Assembly: GCF_000787775.1 (NCBI RefSeq)
Contig: NZ_BBPM01000004.1
Coordinates: 59,517 to 92,865, forward strand
Direction of reading: 5' to 3'
DNA length: 33,349 bases
From: Streptacidiphilus carbonis
GTDB taxonomy: Bacteria > Actinomycetota > Actinomycetes > Streptomycetales > Streptomycetaceae
Position 1 is the first letter of the stretch; every line of letters begins with the position of its first letter. Under the pieces are notes generated by a model. That model ran no database searches, had not been told where the DNA came from, and saw only the letters and a list, made by a program, of their open reading frames with translations. Shown in pieces: positions 1-7,519 of this stretch. A program made the translations under genes and the position numbers.

Positions 1-276
1 CCGGGGATGCCCCCCGGCGCACCGGGCGGCGCCCCCGGCACCGCCACCGGCGCGCCCGGCACTCCCCCGCCGCCCGCCTACCGCGAGCTGTCCGGGCGCG
101 AGGTGGAGGTGCTCCGCCTGGTCGCCGAGGGCCAGTCCAACAAGGCGATCGGCGTCGCCATGGGGCTGTCCGCGCTCACCGTGAAGAGCCACCTCGCCCG
201 GATCGCCCGCAAGCTGGGCACCGGCGACCGGGCCGGGATGGTCGCGGTCGCGCTGCGGACCGGGATCATCCACTAG
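1..276 (+). CDS. LuxR-family DNA-binding regulator, C-terminal part (5' end outside window)
   Basis: The frame is open from base 1 and stops with TAG at 274-276, so this is the 3' end of a gene that starts upstream. The visible part begins with a Pro/Gly/Ala-rich linker of about 25 residues. A complete LuxR/GerE helix-turn-helix follows: LSGREVEVLRLVAEG, then SNKAIG, then the recognition-helix region LSALTVKSHLARIARKLG. In this family the domain sits at the C-terminus, usually behind a response-regulator receiver domain, and binds promoter DNA as a dimer. The receiver, if present, is not in the window, so a NarL/FixJ-type response regulator is an inference. The ATG at base 7 is probably internal, because the linker before it would make an odd N-terminus. 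A strong hairpin follows the stop. Confidence 0.85.
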   Translation, partial: PGMPPGAPGGAPGTATGAPGTPPPPAYRELSGREVEVLRLVAEGQSNKAIGVAMGLSALTVKSHLARIARKLGTGDRAGMVAVALRTGIIH

Positions 277-283
277 TACGACC

Positions 284-334
284 GGTGCCCCACCGTACGA
301 CGGAACGTTCCTCCGCCCGTCACGGTGGGGTGCC
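284..334 (+). terminator. Hairpin terminator after the LuxR-type gene
   Basis: Bases 284-296 (GGTGCCCCACCGT) pair with 322-334 (ACGGTGGGGTGCC). The stem is 13 bp with two G-T wobbles and the loop is about 25 nt. It starts 8 nt after the TAG stop. There is no U-tract, as is usual for GC-rich actinobacterial terminators. Confidence 0.6.
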
Positions 335-415
335 GCCGGGTCCGGGTGCGGCGCCGCGACCGTGCGCCGCCTGTACGGCCCCGTGCGCGCAGGCGGACGG
401 GAAGGCGCACGGGCG

Positions 416-428
416 TAGGCTTGGCGCG
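416..428 (+). promoter_or_regulatory. Possible -10 box giving a leaderless rnd transcript
   Basis: TAGGCT at 416-421 fits the TANNNT -10 pattern and ends 7 nt before the GTG start at 428. No Shine-Dalgarno sequence precedes that start. This spacing is what a leaderless mRNA would show, a common arrangement in actinobacteria. No convincing -35 box is visible. Confidence 0.4.
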
Positions 429-1762
429 TGACCGACGCCCGCGAAGCCACCAGCGACAGCACCGACGACGCCACCGGCAGCCACGCTGCCGCCGACGGGG
501 TCGGCACCCCGGAGGCCGGCGGTCCGATTCCGCTGCTGGAGCCGCGCGAGGGGATCCCCCCGGTGGTCGCCGACGACGCGGCCCTCGCCGAGATCGTGGC
601 CCGCTTCGCCGCCGGCACCGGCCCGGTCGCCATCGATGCCGAACGCGCCTCCGGCTACCGCTACGGACAGCGGGCGTACCTGGTGCAGCTGCGCCGCCAG
701 GGCGCGGGCAGCACCCTGATCGACCCGGTCGGCTGCCCCGACCTGTCCTCCCTCGGCGCGGTCCTGGCCGACACCGAGTGGGTGCTGCACGCCGCCACCC
801 AGGACCTGCCCTGCCTGGCCGAGCTGGGCATGCGGCCGACCACGCTGTTCGACACCGAGCTGGCAGGCCGCATCGCCGGCTTCCCCAGGGTCGGACTGGG
901 ACCGATGGTCGAGAGCGTGCTGGGCTTCACCCTGGAGAAGGGCCACTCCGCCGTCGACTGGTCCACCCGTCCGCTCCCCGAGCCCTGGCTGCGCTACGCC
1001 GCACTGGACGTCGAGGTGCTGGTGGACCTGCGGGACGCGCTGGAGCAGGAGCTGGAAGCCCAGGGGAAGCTGGAGTGGGCCAAGGAGGAGTTCGCCGCGA
1101 TCGCCGCCGCCGGGCCGCCCGCGCCCAGGGTCGACCCCTGGCGCCGGACCTCCGGGGTGCACAAGGTGCGCCGCCGCCGACAGCTGGCCGCGGTCAAGGA
1201 GCTGTGGCAGAACCGGGACCGGGTCGCCCGCGAGCGTGACATCTCGCCGGGCCGGATCCTCTCCGACGCCGCCATCGTCGCCGCGGCCCTGGCCATGCCT
1301 GCCAACATCCACGCGTTGCAGGCGCTGCCCGGCTTCGGCCCACGGGTGCACCGCCGGGCGCTGGAGCAGTGGTTCGGGGCGGTCGAGGCGGCCCGGGCGA
1401 TCCCCGAGGCGCAGCTGCCGCCGCCCTCGGCCCCGCACGAGGGCCCCCCGCCGCCGCGGTCCTGGGCCGAGAAGGACCCGCTGGCCGCGGCCCGGCTCGC
1501 GGGCGCGCGCAGCGCGGTGGGAGCGCTCGCCGAATCGCTGAACCTGCCGCAGGAGAACCTGGTCTCGCCGGACCTGGTGCGCCGGGTCTCCTGGGCCCCG
1601 CCGGTCCCGGCCACGCCGGAGGCGGTCGCCGCGGCGCTGCGCGGCCACGGTGCGCGCCCCTGGCAGGCCGAGCTGGTGTCGCCGGTCCTCGCCAAGGCGT
1701 TCGCGCAGGCCCGCACCCCCGCACCGCTGTCCCCCGCGGCCCCGTCCAGCACCCAGGGCTGA
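428..1762 (+). CDS. rnd: Ribonuclease D (DEDDy 3'-5' exoribonuclease with HRDC domain)
   Basis: Encodes a 444-residue protein of the RNase D family, which trims 3' ends of tRNA precursors and other structured RNAs in the cytoplasm. After an acidic, Ala/Thr-rich N-terminus of about 40 residues comes the DEDDy exonuclease domain. Exo I is AIDAERASGYRYG with Asp70 and Glu72, Exo II is HAATQDLPCL, and Exo III is DWSTRPL...WLRYAALDVEVL with the Tyr and Asp. The HRDC domain follows at about residues 240-320 (RRRRQLAAVKELW, then LPGFGPR). It is longer than E. coli RNase D (about 375 aa) because of the N-terminal extension and a Pro-rich segment after HRDC. GTG 428 is the first start in the open frame and lies just after a -10-like TAGGCT. 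A hairpin overlaps the stop. Confidence 0.9.
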   Translation: MTDAREATSDSTDDATGSHAAADGVGTPEAGGPIPLLEPREGIPPVVADDAALAEIVARFAAGTGPVAIDAERASGYRYGQRAYLVQLRRQGAGSTLIDPVGCPDLSSLGAVLADTEWVLHAATQDLPCLAELGMRPTTLFDTELAGRIAGFPRVGLGPMVESVLGFTLEKGHSAVDWSTRPLPEPWLRYAALDVEVLVDLRDALEQELEAQGKLEWAKEEFAAIAAAGPPAPRVDPWRRTSGVHKVRRRRQLAAVKELWQNRDRVARERDISPGRILSDAAIVAAALAMPANIHALQALPGFGPRVHRRALEQWFGAVEAARAIPEAQLPPPSAPHEGPPPPRSWAEKDPLAAARLAGARSAVGALAESLNLPQENLVSPDLVRRVSWAPPVPATPEAVAAALRGHGARPWQAELVSPVLAKAFAQARTPAPLSPAAPSSTQG

Positions 1763-1787
1763 CCCCGGCAGGGCTGCCGCCGGGGTC
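1761..1787 (+). terminator. Hairpin terminator overlapping the rnd stop codon
   Basis: GACCCCGGC (1761-1769) pairs perfectly with GCCGGGGTC (1779-1787) across a 9-nt loop. The 5' arm begins inside the TGA stop (1760-1762). It separates rnd from fadA, which starts 190 nt further on. Confidence 0.6.
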
Positions 1788-1844
1788 GGCGGGGGTGTGA
1801 CCAAGCCCTGCCGGAGCCGCTGCGGGTTCGGTATGGGAAACGAA

Positions 1845-1862
1845 GTTACTAGCAGGTAGCAT
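1845..1862 (+). promoter_or_regulatory. Putative fadAB operator/-10 region
   Basis: GTTACTAGCAGGTAGC (1845-1860) is an imperfect palindrome with 10 of 16 symmetric positions. It overlaps TAGCAT (1857-1862), a TANNNT -10 candidate. The stretch 1831-1865 is visibly richer in A/T than its surroundings. TetR-type regulators of fatty-acid degradation often bind such sites, but no regulator is encoded nearby, so the role is inferred. Confidence 0.3.
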
Positions 1863-1973
1863 CTCTTCCAGGGACGTCGTCGACCCGTCACGGGCGGCGG
1901 CTGCCCCGCACCGGTCCAGCTGGGCCGCCACGTCATTTGGGCCCCCACTTGGGGACTTGGGAGGAGAGCCACC

Positions 1974-3194
1974 GTGCCTCGTACCGCGAGGGACGTCGTC
2001 TTCGTCGACGGCGTCCGCACCCCGTTCGGCAAGGCCGGACCGAAGGGCATCTACGCGGAGACCCGCGCCGACGATCTTGTGATCAAGGCCATCCGCGAGC
2101 TGCTGCGCCGCAACCCGAGCCTGGACCCGGCCCGCGTGGACGAGGTGGCCATCGCCGCCACCACGCAGATCGGCGACCAGGGCCTCACCCTGGGCCGCAG
2201 CGCGGCGCTGCTGGCCGGTCTGCCGAAGACGGTGCCCGGCTACTCGATCGACCGGATGTGCGCCGGCGCGATGACCGCCGCCACCTCGGTCGCCGGCGGC
2301 ATCGCCTTCGGCGCCTACGACATCGCCATCGCCGGCGGCGTCGAGCACATGGGCCGCCACCCGATGGGCGAGGGCGTGGACCCCAACCCCCGCTTCATGT
2401 CCGAGAAGATCGTCGACGAGTCGGCGCTGTTCATGGGCATGACCGCGGAGAACCTGCACGACCGGTTCCCGCACCTGACCAAGGAGCGCTGCGACGCCTA
2501 CGCCGTCCGCAGCCAGGAGAAGGCCGCCAAGGCCTACGCCAACGGCGTCATCCAGCCGGACCTGGTGCCGGTCGCGGTGCGCCGCACCGACGAGGCGGGC
2601 GGGGAGACCGGCTGGGGCCTGGCCACGGTCGACGAGCCGATGCGCCCCGGCACCACCATGGAGATGCTGGCCGGTCTGAAGACCCCGTTCCGTCCGCACG
2701 GCCGGATCACCGCGGGCAACGCGGCCGGCCTCAACGACGGCGCCACCGCCTCGCTGATCGCCGCCGAGGACGTGGCCCGCGAGCTGGGCCTGCCGGTCAA
2801 GATGCGGATGGTCTCCTACGCCTTCGTCGGCGTGGAGCCCGAGGTCATGGGCATCGGCCCGGTCCCGGCGACCGAGAAGGCGCTCCGCCAGGCCGGTCTG
2901 ACCATCGCCGACATCGGCGCGTTCGAGATCAACGAGGCCTTCGCCATCCAGGTCCTCTCGATGCTGGACCACTTCGGCATCGCCGACGACGACGAGCGGG
3001 TCAACCCCTACGGCGGCGCGATCGCCTACGGCCACCCGCTGGCCTCCTCCGGCGTGCGGCTGATGACCCAGCTGGCGCGGCGCTTCGAGGAGCGCCCCGA
3101 CGTCCGCTACGGCCTGACCTCCATGTGCATCGGCATGGGCATGGGCGGGACGGTCATCTGGGAGAACCCCAACTTCACCGAGGGTGGCAAGTGA
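1974..3194 (+). CDS. fadA: Acetyl-CoA C-acyltransferase (3-ketoacyl-CoA thiolase)
   Basis: A 406-residue thiolase catalysing the last step of beta-oxidation: CoA-dependent cleavage of 3-ketoacyl-CoA to acetyl-CoA and a shortened acyl-CoA. The N-terminus FVDGVRTPFGK is typical. The acylated cysteine is Cys96 in DRMCAGAM. The C-terminal catalytic residues are His354 in YGHPLASSG and Cys385 in CIGMGMGG, and NEAFAIQ is also present. The length matches the family. The GTG start at 1974 has a strong Shine-Dalgarno GGGAGGAG at 1959-1966 with 7 nt spacing. The stop shares a base with the fadB start, so the two subunits of the trifunctional complex are translationally coupled. The leader is long (about 110 nt from the candidate -10). 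Confidence 0.95.
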   Translation: MPRTARDVVFVDGVRTPFGKAGPKGIYAETRADDLVIKAIRELLRRNPSLDPARVDEVAIAATTQIGDQGLTLGRSAALLAGLPKTVPGYSIDRMCAGAMTAATSVAGGIAFGAYDIAIAGGVEHMGRHPMGEGVDPNPRFMSEKIVDESALFMGMTAENLHDRFPHLTKERCDAYAVRSQEKAAKAYANGVIQPDLVPVAVRRTDEAGGETGWGLATVDEPMRPGTTMEMLAGLKTPFRPHGRITAGNAAGLNDGATASLIAAEDVARELGLPVKMRMVSYAFVGVEPEVMGIGPVPATEKALRQAGLTIADIGAFEINEAFAIQVLSMLDHFGIADDDERVNPYGGAIAYGHPLASSGVRLMTQLARRFEERPDVRYGLTSMCIGMGMGGTVIWENPNFTEGGK

Positions 3195-5323
3195 TGAGCG
3201 ACACCACCGCGCTGCTGAAGCGCGCCCACGAGCTGTTCCCGGACGAGGTCGTCACCTCCGCCCACGTCCGCCACCTCGACCTGCCGCTCGGCGCGGGCAC
3301 GTTCGCGCTGATCACGCTGGACAACGGCTTCGACCACACCAAGCCGACCACCTTCGGCCCCGGCTCGCTGGCCAAGCTGAGCGAGGCGCTGGACCAGGTC
3401 GAGCGCGAGGCCGCAGCCGGCGACATCGCCGCCGTCGGTGTCACCGGCAAGCCGTTCATCTTCGCGGTCGGCGCCGACCTCAAGGGCGTCGAGGTGCTCA
3501 AGGAGCACAGCGACGCGCTGGCCATCGGCAAGGGCGGCCACGACGTCTTCAAGCGGATCGCGGCGCTGCCCGTCCCGACCTTCGCCTTCTACAACGGCGC
3601 GGCGATGGGCGGTGGCGTCGAGATCGGCCTGCACTGCGACTACCGCACCGTCAGCACCGGCGTCCCGGCGTTCTCGCTGCCGGAGTGCTTCCTCGGCCTG
3701 GTCCCCGGCTGGGGCGGCTGCACCATCCTGCCCAACCTGATCGGCCCCGCGAAGGCGATCTCGGTCATCATCGAGAACTCGCTCTCGCAGAACCGCCAGC
3801 TCAAGGGCAAGCAGGTGTTCGACCTGGGCATCGCCGACGCGGTGTTCGCTCCGGCCGACTTCCTGGAGCAGTCGCTGCTCTGGGCCGCCACCGTGCTCAA
3901 GGGCGAGACCGTCGTCGAACGCCCGGAGATCGACCGCGGCGAGGCCTGGGACGCGGCCGTCGCGCACGGCCGCGCCATCGCCGACTCCAAGGTGCACGGC
4001 GCCGCCCCGGCCCCGTACCGGGCGCTGGACATCATCGCCGCCGCCAAGAACGGCGACCTTCAGGCCGGCTTCGACGCCGAGGACGCGGCGCTGGCCGACC
4101 TGATCATGGGCGGCGAGCTGCGCAGCGGCATCTACGCCTTCAACCTGGTGCAGAAGCGCGGCAAGCGCCCGTTCGGCGCACCGGACAAGTCACTGGCCCG
4201 TCCGGTCACCAAGGTCGGCGTGGTCGGCGCGGGCCTGATGGCCTCGCAACTGGCGCTGCTGTTCGCCCGTCAGCTCAAGGTGCCGGTGGTGCTCACCGAC
4301 ATCGACCAGGAGCGGGTCGACAAGGGCGTGGGCTACGTCCACGGCGAGATCGACAAGCTGCAGGCCAAGGGCCGGCTCAACCAGGACGGCGCCAACCGGC
4401 TCAAGGGCCTGGTCACCGGCTCGCTGGACAAGGCCGCCGCCTTCGGCGACGCGGACTTCGTCATCGAGGCCGTGTTCGAGGAGATGGGCGTCAAGCAGCA
4501 GGTGTTCGCCGACGTCGAGGCCGTGGTCTCGCCGACCTGCATCCTGGCGACCAACACCTCCTCGCTGTCGGTCACCGAGATGGCCTCCAAGCTGGAGCAC
4601 CCCGAGCGGGTCGTCGGCTTCCACTTCTTCAACCCGGTGGCGGTGCTGCCGCTGCTGGAGATCGTCCGCGGCGAGAGCACCGACGACGCCTCGCTGGCCA
4701 CGGCGTTCGGCGTGGCCAAGAAGCTGAAGAAGACCGGCGTGCTGGTCAAGGACGCCCCGGCGTTCGTGGTCAACCGCATCCTCACCCGCTTCATGGGCGA
4801 GATCCAGACGGTCGTCGACGAGGGCACCCCGATCGACGTGGTCGAGAAGGGCGTGGAGCCGCTGGGGCTGCCGATGTCGCCGATCGTGCTGATCGAGCTG
4901 GTCGGACCGGCCATCGCGCTGCATGTGTCGGAGACGCTGCACGGGGCGTTCCCGGACCGGTTCGCCGTCTCGGAGAACCTGGCCCGGGTCGTCAAGGCCG
5001 GCAAGCGCGGGTTCTACACCTGGGCCTCCGGGCAGCAGGAGATCGACCCGGAGGTCGCCGCGCTGCTGCAGGTCGGCGACGTGGTGCTGACGCCGGAGCA
5101 GGTGCTGGACCGCGCGCTCTCCGCGGTGGCGCAGGAGATCGCGCTGATGCTGGACGAGGGCGTGGTCGCCGAGGCGCAGGACGTCGACCTGTGCCTGATC
5201 ACGGGCGCGGGCTGGCCCTTCCACCTCGGCGGGATCACTCCCTACCTGGACCGCAGCGGGGTTTCTGAGCGGGTCAACGGGAAGCCCTTCCTGGCTCCTG
5301 GGATCGCCAGCGTTCCGGCATAG
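3194..5323 (+). CDS. fadB: Fatty-acid oxidation complex alpha subunit (enoyl-CoA hydratase / 3-hydroxyacyl-CoA dehydrogenase)
   Basis: A 709-residue bifunctional enzyme. The N-terminal crotonase domain (about residues 1-220) hydrates enoyl-CoA; it shows the oxyanion-hole segments FAVGADLKG and NGAAMGGGVEIG and the acidic residue Glu164 in LPECFLGLVPG. The central NAD-binding Rossmann domain begins VGVVGAGLMASQLA (about residue 340). The dehydrogenase catalytic His477 lies in GFHFFNPVAVLP, followed by the C-terminal helical domain with FVVNRILTRF. The ATG at 3194 overlaps the fadA TGA (TGATG); GTG at 3191 is a possible alternative one codon upstream. Together with FadA it forms the cytoplasmic complex that carries out three steps of beta-oxidation. 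The gene is followed by the 5331-5417 repeat. Confidence 0.94.
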   Translation: MSDTTALLKRAHELFPDEVVTSAHVRHLDLPLGAGTFALITLDNGFDHTKPTTFGPGSLAKLSEALDQVEREAAAGDIAAVGVTGKPFIFAVGADLKGVEVLKEHSDALAIGKGGHDVFKRIAALPVPTFAFYNGAAMGGGVEIGLHCDYRTVSTGVPAFSLPECFLGLVPGWGGCTILPNLIGPAKAISVIIENSLSQNRQLKGKQVFDLGIADAVFAPADFLEQSLLWAATVLKGETVVERPEIDRGEAWDAAVAHGRAIADSKVHGAAPAPYRALDIIAAAKNGDLQAGFDAEDAALADLIMGGELRSGIYAFNLVQKRGKRPFGAPDKSLARPVTKVGVVGAGLMASQLALLFARQLKVPVVLTDIDQERVDKGVGYVHGEIDKLQAKGRLNQDGANRLKGLVTGSLDKAAAFGDADFVIEAVFEEMGVKQQVFADVEAVVSPTCILATNTSSLSVTEMASKLEHPERVVGFHFFNPVAVLPLLEIVRGESTDDASLATAFGVAKKLKKTGVLVKDAPAFVVNRILTRFMGEIQTVVDEGTPIDVVEKGVEPLGLPMSPIVLIELVGPAIALHVSETLHGAFPDRFAVSENLARVVKAGKRGFYTWASGQQEIDPEVAALLQVGDVVLTPEQVLDRALSAVAQEIALMLDEGVVAEAQDVDLCLITGAGWPFHLGGITPYLDRSGVSERVNGKPFLAPGIASVPA

Positions 5324-5330
5324 ACCATGA

Positions 5331-5417
5331 GGGGCGCGGGGCTCTGCTCGATGAAGAGCAGGCGCTGCCAACCATGCACCTCCGTAGAGGGCTGGTCGCG
5401 CAGTTCCCCGCGCCCCC
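5331..5417. repeat. Intergenic inverted-repeat element, likely fadB terminator
   Basis: GGGGCGCGGGG (5331-5341) and CCCCGCGCCCC (5406-5416) are a perfect 11-bp inverted repeat 64 nt apart. Inside lies a second hairpin, CTGCTC (5344-5349) with GAGCAG (5356-5361), and the sequence GGGCTGGTCGCGCAGTTCCCC (about 5390-5409). I recognise this wording as close to short intergenic repeats that recur many times in Streptomyces genomes, often at gene ends. It sits 7 nt after the fadB stop, so it may also end fadAB transcription. Confidence 0.6.
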
Positions 5418-5467
5418 AGTGGTGCACTACTCAGGGCGGTTGAGTATCCGCACCGATGCCCCTCGGC

Positions 5468-5480
5468 TGACGTACCGTCA
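5468..5480. promoter_or_regulatory. Small palindrome before the ANL operon
   Basis: TGACGTACCGTCA is a 5-3-5 inverted repeat ending 10 nt before the ATG at 5491, where no Shine-Dalgarno is apparent. It could be an operator at the start of the three-gene operon. The assignment rests only on symmetry and position. Confidence 0.3.
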
Positions 5481-5490
5481 AACTGGGTGC

Positions 5491-7059
5491 ATGGGGAGCT
5501 TTCTGCGCCAGTGGCTGTTGCGGATCGTCAGTTTCGGGCTGACCGGGATGTACCGGGTCTACCGCTCGCATCCGGCGGTGTGGCGGGCCATGGCGCGCAA
5601 CTACCGGCCCTGGATGGGCGACTTCGCCCGCCTGCACGCCTGGATGACCTGCCAGTTCGCCGCCCTGGACGTACCCGCCTACCGGGACCACCTGGCCGAC
5701 CACGGCTGGCGCTTCACCTGGTTCTCGCTGGCCTCGTACCCGCCCACCGACAAGGCTGGGTACGTCAGGGCCCACCCGGAGGACGCCCGGTCCTGGAAGG
5801 GCCGGGTCGAGGTCGCCGGCAGTGTGGTCGACGAGTCCTCGGGGTCGTCCGGGACGCCGTACAACTGGGTGCGCAGTCGGCGTGAGCTGAACACGGTGCA
5901 CCGCAATGTGGCCGGGTACACCTCGCTGGTGTTCCCCTCGCGGCGGCTGTTCGTGATCAACGCCTACTCGATGGGCGCCTGGGCCACCGGCACCAACACC
6001 GGCATCGCCATGGCCCGGATCGCCACCGTGAAGAACACCGGCCCGGACATCGAGAAGATCGTCGACACCCTGCGCCACTTCGGGCCGCGCTACGACTACC
6101 TGGTCACCGCCTATCCCCCGTTCCTGAAGCACCTGCGGGACCGGTTGGCCGGGGAGAGCTGGTTCTCCGGCTACCGGATGGCCGCCATGGTCGGCGGCGA
6201 GGGGATGACCGAGGCGCTGCGCGACTACGTCGGCGACGTCTTCGCCAAGGTCCGCTCCGGATACGGAGCCTCGGACCTGACCATCGGCATGGGCGGCGAG
6301 ACCACCTTCAGCGTCTGGCTGCGCCGGCGGATCCGCGAGGACGCCGCGCTCCGTGAGGCCTTCCTCGGGCCGGACGAGCAGCGGCTGCCGATGGTGTTCC
6401 AGTACAACCCGCTGGAGACCTATCTGGAGACCACCGGGACCGGCCGCACCGGCGAGATCCTCTGCACCATCAACTCCACCGCGGTGATGGCCCCGAAGCT
6501 GCGCTACAACATCGGCGACGAGGGCACCCTGCTCAGCTTCCCCGAGGCCTGGGAGCGGATCGCCGCGCTCGCCGCCGAACGCCCCGAACTGCTGGAGCAG
6601 GCCACCCGGACCCATCGGCGCGAGCGGATGCAACTGCCGCTGCTGTTCCTCTACGGGCGGGCCGACTCGACCGTCTCCTACATGGGCGCCAACATCTACC
6701 CCCAGGACGTCGAGTACGGCCTCTACGAGGGCAACCCGCTGGCGGGGGCCATCGAGGGCTTCGCACTCGGGTTGGCGGAGGGCGCCGATCTGGAGACCCG
6801 TCCGGTGGTGCACGTCCAGCTGCGGCCGGGGGCCGCGGCGGGCGAGGCGGAGCGGGAGCAGTTGGCGAAGACCTGCCGGGCCGGGGTACTGCGCCATCTG
6901 GCCTCCTGCAGCCGGGACTTCGCGCAGTCGATGGCCGAGGACGCCTCGGCGGCCGAGATCGAGGTGCGGATCCATCCGCACGGCACCGGGCCCTTCGCGG
7001 GCGGCTCAGGCATCAAGAACACATACCTGCTGAAGGGAGCTGAGCCCGATGCGCAGTGA
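5491..7059 (+). CDS. PaaK-like adenylate-forming (ANL superfamily) enzyme, unknown substrate
   Basis: A 522-residue protein related to phenylacetate-CoA ligases. The phosphate-binding loop is DESSGSSGTPYNW (about residues 113-125). The A5-type motif is GYGASDLTIGMG, the A7/A8 region is TGEILCTINS then RYNIGDEGTL, and the hinge is FLYGRADSTVSYMGANIYPQDVE split over the usual positions. A C-terminal catalytic lysine candidate, Lys509, lies in GSGIKNTYLL. All core elements for carboxylate adenylation are therefore present; whether CoA or another acceptor follows is unknown. The first 30 residues are hydrophobic and basic and may associate with membrane. ATG 5491 is chosen because homology-like sequence begins there. 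The gene overlaps the next by 11 nt, which indicates a coupled operon with the small protein and the nitroreductase-fold protein. Confidence 0.75.
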   Translation: MGSFLRQWLLRIVSFGLTGMYRVYRSHPAVWRAMARNYRPWMGDFARLHAWMTCQFAALDVPAYRDHLADHGWRFTWFSLASYPPTDKAGYVRAHPEDARSWKGRVEVAGSVVDESSGSSGTPYNWVRSRRELNTVHRNVAGYTSLVFPSRRLFVINAYSMGAWATGTNTGIAMARIATVKNTGPDIEKIVDTLRHFGPRYDYLVTAYPPFLKHLRDRLAGESWFSGYRMAAMVGGEGMTEALRDYVGDVFAKVRSGYGASDLTIGMGGETTFSVWLRRRIREDAALREAFLGPDEQRLPMVFQYNPLETYLETTGTGRTGEILCTINSTAVMAPKLRYNIGDEGTLLSFPEAWERIAALAAERPELLEQATRTHRRERMQLPLLFLYGRADSTVSYMGANIYPQDVEYGLYEGNPLAGAIEGFALGLAEGADLETRPVVHVQLRPGAAAGEAEREQLAKTCRAGVLRHLASCSRDFAQSMAEDASAAEIEVRIHPHGTGPFAGGSGIKNTYLLKGAEPDAQ

Positions 7060-7519
7060 CGACTTCTCGCTCGCGCCCGCACCCGCGCAGGCCGGTGCGA
7101 TGTTCGTGGGGGCCACCCGGTACTCCGGGCTGTGGTCCATCCTCGCGCTGGGGCCCGGCTGGCTGCGGATGGTCCGGGAGATGAAGCGGATGAAGGGCTA
7201 CGTCTGGCACAAGGTCTACTGGCGCGCACCCTTCACGCTGGGCACCATCGCCTTCTTCGCCGACCGCGACGAACTGCTGAAGTTCGCCCGGAGCAATGCC
7301 CATGCCCGGCTGATGTGCTGGCTGACCGACGAGGGCACCGAGCGGGCCACCGCGGGATGGATCAGGATCTACACCGCGGACGCGCACGGCTACACCAACG
7401 GCGCCTGGCGCGCCGAGGACGGCGAACTCGGCCACATCGACACCTTCGCGCCGCTGAGCACCGAGACCGAACGCGGCCTGCCCGCCCGCCCGGTGAAGCA
7501 CCTGGGCGGCAGGCCATGA
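7049..7519 (+). CDS. Uncharacterised 156-aa protein, possibly dimeric alpha+beta-barrel (monooxygenase-like) fold
   Basis: I do not firmly recognise this family. The pattern MFVGATRYSGLWS, then a helix with GWLRMVREMKRMKG, then a strand (APFTLGTIAFFADR) and the helix DELLKFARSNAHARLM, is reminiscent of small ferredoxin-like antibiotic-biosynthesis-monooxygenase or DUF4188-type proteins. Those proteins have a similar strand-helix order with a conserved Trp/His region. The C-terminal 40 residues (YTADAHGYTNGAW) carry no motif I know. The ATG lies inside the end of the upstream ANL gene (11-nt overlap), and the stop overlaps the next start by 4 nt. It is thus the middle cistron of a coupled three-gene operon. 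A role alongside an activated carboxylate and a flavin protein is inferred from position only. Confidence 0.6.
   Translation: MRSDDFSLAPAPAQAGAMFVGATRYSGLWSILALGPGWLRMVREMKRMKGYVWHKVYWRAPFTLGTIAFFADRDELLKFARSNAHARLMCWLTDEGTERATAGWIRIYTADAHGYTNGAWRAEDGELGHIDTFAPLSTETERGLPARPVKHLGGRP

Noticed and set aside
1518-1531. TGGGAGCGCTCGCC, 12 of 14 match to the CebR operator TGGGAGCGCTCCCA
   Set aside because: It lies deep inside the rnd coding sequence, far from any cellooligosaccharide gene; a chance match in GC-rich DNA is likely.
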